Shown here piece by piece: positions 31,433 through 33,197 of a stretch of 33,197 bases of DNA; the first letter of the stretch is position 1; each line of letters opens with the position of its first letter. The stretch covers positions 1 to 33,197 of the forward strand of contig NZ_KB912893.1 in NCBI RefSeq assembly GCF_000383875.1. Direction: 5' to 3'. The position numbers and the translations under genes were made by a program. A model generated the notes under the pieces. It did no database searches. It was not told the origin of the DNA and saw only the letters and a program-made list of their open reading frames with translations. The stretch is from Caldibacillus debilis DSM 16016. Its GTDB lineage: Bacteria > Bacillota > Bacilli > Bacillales > Caldibacillaceae.

Positions 31433-31472
31433 AATGGAGGCTAAGGAACGGCGGTTTCCTTGGCCGTCCATT
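31433..31472 (+). other. Long hairpin in the tuf leader
   Basis: Bases 31433-31448 pair with 31456-31472 over 16 bp with one bulged G (31466) and one G-U pair, around a 7-nt loop CGGCGGT. No T run follows, so it is not a terminator. It begins about seven bases after the predicted transcript start, suggesting a 5'-end stabiliser. Confidence 0.7.
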
Positions 31473-31525
31473 TCCAAATATTTCATTTGTTTATTAATAT
31501 ATTTTTAAAAAGGAGGATCATCCTA

Positions 31526-32713
31526 ATGGCAAAAGCGAAATTCGAACGTTCCAAACCCCACGTTAATATTGGGACTATCGGACACGTTGACCATGGCAAA
31601 ACGACCTTAACGGCTGCGATTACCCACGTTCTCGCAAAACAAGGGAAAGCGGAAGCCCGCAATTACGACCAAATCGACAACGCGCCGGAAGAAAAAGAAC
31701 GTGGAATCACCATTTCCACCGCCCACGTGGAATATGAAACCGACAAACGTCACTATGCCCACGTGGACTGCCCGGGCCACGCCGACTATGTGAAAAACAT
31801 GATCACTGGCGCTGCGCAAATGGACGGAGCGATTCTCGTCGTATCCGCCGCTGACGGTCCGATGCCGCAAACCCGTGAACACATTCTTCTCTCCCGTCAA
31901 GTGGGCGTTCCCTACATCGTTGTTTTCTTGAACAAATGCGACATGGTGGACGACGAAGAATTGCTTGAACTCGTCGAAATGGAAGTTCGTGACCTGTTGT
32001 CCGAATATGAATTCCCGGGTGACGAAATTCCGATCATCAAAGGTTCTGCCTTGAAAGCGTTGGAAGGCGACCCGCAATGGGAAGAAAAAATCGTCGAATT
32101 GATGAATGCGGTTGACGAATACATTCCCACTCCGCAACGGGAAATCGACAAACCGTTCATGATGCCCGTTGAAGACGTATTCTCCATCACCGGACGCGGT
32201 ACCGTTGCCACCGGACGTGTGGAACGCGGCACCTTGAAAGTCGGTGACGAAGTGGAAATCATCGGTTTGACCGACGAACCGAAGAAAACGACCGTAACCG
32301 GCGTTGAAATGTTCCGCAAACTGTTGGACGAAGCGCAAGCCGGTGACAACATCGGCGCCCTTCTCCGCGGGATCGGCCGGGACGAAGTGGAACGCGGCCA
32401 AGTCTTGGCGAAACCCGGTTCCATTACGCCCCATACGAAATTCAAAGCGGAAGTCTACGTACTGACCAAAGAAGAAGGCGGACGCCATACCCCGTTCTTC
32501 TCCAACTATCGTCCCCAATTCTATTTCCGTACGACGGACGTCACCGGCGTGATTACCTTGCCGGAAGGCGTGGAAATGGTCATGCCCGGGGACAATGTGA
32601 CGATCGAAGTGGAATTGATTTCGCCGATCGCCATTGAAGAAGGGACGAAGTTCTCCATCCGGGAAGGCGGACGCACGGTCGGTGCCGGCGTCGTCTCCTC
32701 CATCCTGAAATAA
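31526..32713 (+). CDS. tuf: Elongation factor Tu
   Basis: EF-Tu delivers aminoacyl-tRNA to the ribosome as a GTP complex. The 395-aa product has GHVDHGKT at 19-26, RGITI in switch I, DCPGH at 81-85 and NKCD at 136-139. Domains II and III follow, with the [13 protein letters not shown] segment. AAGGAGGATC ends a few bases before ATG 31526. The frame is open to 31460, but that part is the structured leader. Codon choice is visibly more uniform than in neighbours, as expected for a very highly expressed gene. A strong terminator follows. Confidence 0.98.
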   Translation: MAKAKFERSKPHVNIGTIGHVDHGKTTLTAAITHVLAKQGKAEARNYDQIDNAPEEKERGITISTAHVEYETDKRHYAHVDCPGHADYVKNMITGAAQMDGAILVVSAADGPMPQTREHILLSRQVGVPYIVVFLNKCDMVDDEELLELVEMEVRDLLSEYEFPGDEIPIIKGSALKALEGDPQWEEKIVELMNAVDEYIPTPQREIDKPFMMPVEDVFSITGRGTVATGRVERGTLKVGDEVEIIGLTDEPKKTTVTGVEMFRKLLDEAQAGDNIGALLRGIGRDEVERGQVLAKPGSITPHTKFKAEVYVLTKEEGGRHTPFFSNYRPQFYFRTTDVTGVITLPEGVEMVMPGDNVTIEVELISPIAIEEGTKFSIREGGRTVGAGVVSSILK

Positions 32714-32728
32714 GCATTTCAAACGAAC

Positions 32729-32760
32729 AAAGAGCAGGCAGGGGAACCTGTCTGCTCTTT
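32729..32760 (+). terminator. Intrinsic terminator after tuf
   Basis: Bases 32729-32742 pair with 32747-32760 over 14 bp with one G-U pair around the tetraloop GGAA. The 3' arm ends in CTCTTT, then ATTTC. It closes the str/tuf transcription unit. Confidence 0.92.
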
Positions 32761-32876
32761 ATTTCATCGCTACATATTCAGAAAAATCGAAAATGTTTTC
32801 GCCTCCAATTTTTTCCGTGGGGAACGAAGCCGCCGGGAAAAGGGGCGGAACCGGCTCTTCTCTTCCCTTGGCGAGG
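32761..32876. other. Non-coding spacer after tuf
   Basis: No gene, repeat or structured RNA can be supported here. The plus-strand frame 32793-32984 runs through the promoter and into the insertion-sequence end, and its translation resembles nothing known. Confidence 0.5.
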
Positions 32877-32905
32877 TTGAAAAGCGGGGGTGATGCATGT
32901 ATAAT
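32877..32905 (+). promoter_or_regulatory. Strong orphan SigA promoter next to the insertion sequence
   Basis: TTGAAA at 32877-32882 and a perfect TATAAT at 32900-32905 are 17 bp apart. The predicted start near 32912 is only about 30 bp before the insertion-sequence repeats. No gene follows on this strand inside the window. In B. subtilis the S10 operon lies beyond tuf, so this may be its promoter. Confidence 0.78.
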
Positions 32906-32949
32906 AAAAAAGGCCTTTTCGGAGGCAGGAATACAGAAAGTGGTGTCAA

Positions 32950-32992
32950 GCGTCAGTGAAAATGTCATACTAACGCGTCAGTGAATATGTCA
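32950..32992 (+). repeat. Tandem 18-mers at the insertion-sequence end
   Basis: GCGTCAGTGAAAATGTCA at 32950-32967 and GCGTCAGTGAATATGTCA at 32975-32992 differ at one base and start 25 bp apart. The second copy lies in a palindrome, CAGTGA-5-TCACTG (32979-32995). They are probably transposase-binding sites. Confidence 0.85.
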
Positions 32993-33021
32993 CTGATATA
33001 TTTACTTTGACCTCAGTTCAT

Positions 33022-33197
33022 TCAAGCCGGTTTCAGTTCCTTTGAATTCGTGGGCCTATATTTGCGCCAAGGATGATCAGGTCCTGGCTTGTACGATTTC
33101 TTTTCTGAGCTCTCCTTTTTCTTTTCAGGAGTTTTTGCCGCTTTGTTCCGGGTTGCTTCCATCAAGGGGTAGGGCTTACCTTTGTACCAGACAAACA
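33022..33197 (-). CDS. Transposase, C-terminal part only
   Basis: The last 57 codons of a gene that enters from the right edge on the minus strand, stopping with TGA at 33024-33022. Reading toward the stop it begins FVWYKGKPYPLMEATRNKAA, then has a lysine- and glutamate-rich linker, then KPGPDHPWRKYRP, and ends ELKPA. A basic linker followed by P-x-P-(D/N)-HPWR is, from memory, typical of the C-terminal tail of DDE integrase-type transposases. The catalytic core is outside the window, so family and activity are unknown. No start codon is visible. The adjacent tandem repeats support an IS. Confidence 0.75.
   Translation of the reverse strand, partial: FVWYKGKPYPLMEATRNKAAKTPEKKKESSEKKSYKPGPDHPWRKYRPTNSKELKPA

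Larger units (their letters stand above)
32944..33197 (-). mobile_element. End of an insertion sequence (truncated by the window edge)
   Basis: The region has a transposase C-terminus on the minus strand (33022-33197) followed by about 80 bp of non-coding DNA with two near-identical 18-mers, the arrangement of an IS end with transposase-binding repeats. The outer boundary is set provisionally at TGTCA at 32944. The other end, the inverted-repeat partner and any target duplication lie outside the window, so the family cannot be fixed. Confidence 0.72.

Noticed and set aside
32793-32984. 63-aa plus-strand frame after tuf
   Set aside because: It crosses the orphan promoter and the IS-end repeats, and its sequence matches nothing recognisable.

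Overview
This window is a chromosomal segment from a member of the Bacillaceae. The proteins match Bacillus subtilis homologues closely in length and motifs, and the gene order is the classic Bacillus one, from an rRNA operon end through ctsR-mcsA-mcsB-clpC-radA to rpoBC and the str operon (rpsL-rpsG-fusA-tuf). The DNA is clearly richer in G+C than B. subtilis. Several genes start with TTG (rlmB, sigH, the RsmC-like gene, rpoB, rpoC), and rplK starts with GTG. A moderately thermophilic relative such as Caldibacillus or Geobacillus is plausible, but this is inference and the species cannot be read from the window.

Layout: (1) 3-154, a 5S rRNA and its terminator, closing an rRNA operon. (2) 599-6712, the CtsR heat-shock operon: repressor, McsA/McsB arginine-kinase pair and ClpC, then radA after a terminator-like hairpin. 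A SigA promoter lies directly on a CtsR operator. (3) 6814-10715, yacL, the isoprenoid genes ispD and ispF, then gltX. disA, which sits between radA and yacL in B. subtilis, is absent. (4) 10741-14792, a cysteine T-box controlling cysE-cysS, followed by tightly packed or overlapping mrnC, rlmB and rae1/yacP. (5) 14800-15509, sigH behind its own strong SigA promoter. (6) 15510-16206, a long non-coding spacer where rpmG would be expected. (7) 16207-20223, secE, nusG, rplK, rplA, rplJ, rplL and an RsmC-like methyltransferase, separated by many regulatory structures. (8) 20497-27764, rpoB and rpoC. (9) 27895-32713, rplGB (ybxF), rpsL, rpsG, fusA and tuf, closed by a strong terminator. (10) 32877-33197, a strong promoter followed within about 40 bp by the end of an insertion sequence whose transposase C-terminus runs off the window on the minus strand.

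The genes cover protein quality control, cysteine supply and charging, RNA maturation, the transition-phase sigma factor, secretion, and the core of transcription and translation. No new multi-gene system is evident. The interest lies in the regulatory RNA and in departures from the expected order. These are two L1-rRNA-like mRNA sites before rplK and rplA, a 13-bp long-range helix around the rplJ attenuator, a hairpin between the nusG Shine-Dalgarno and its start codon, terminators inside ribosomal-protein operons, the missing disA and rpmG, and the insertion sequence next to an orphan promoter where the S10 operon would normally follow.
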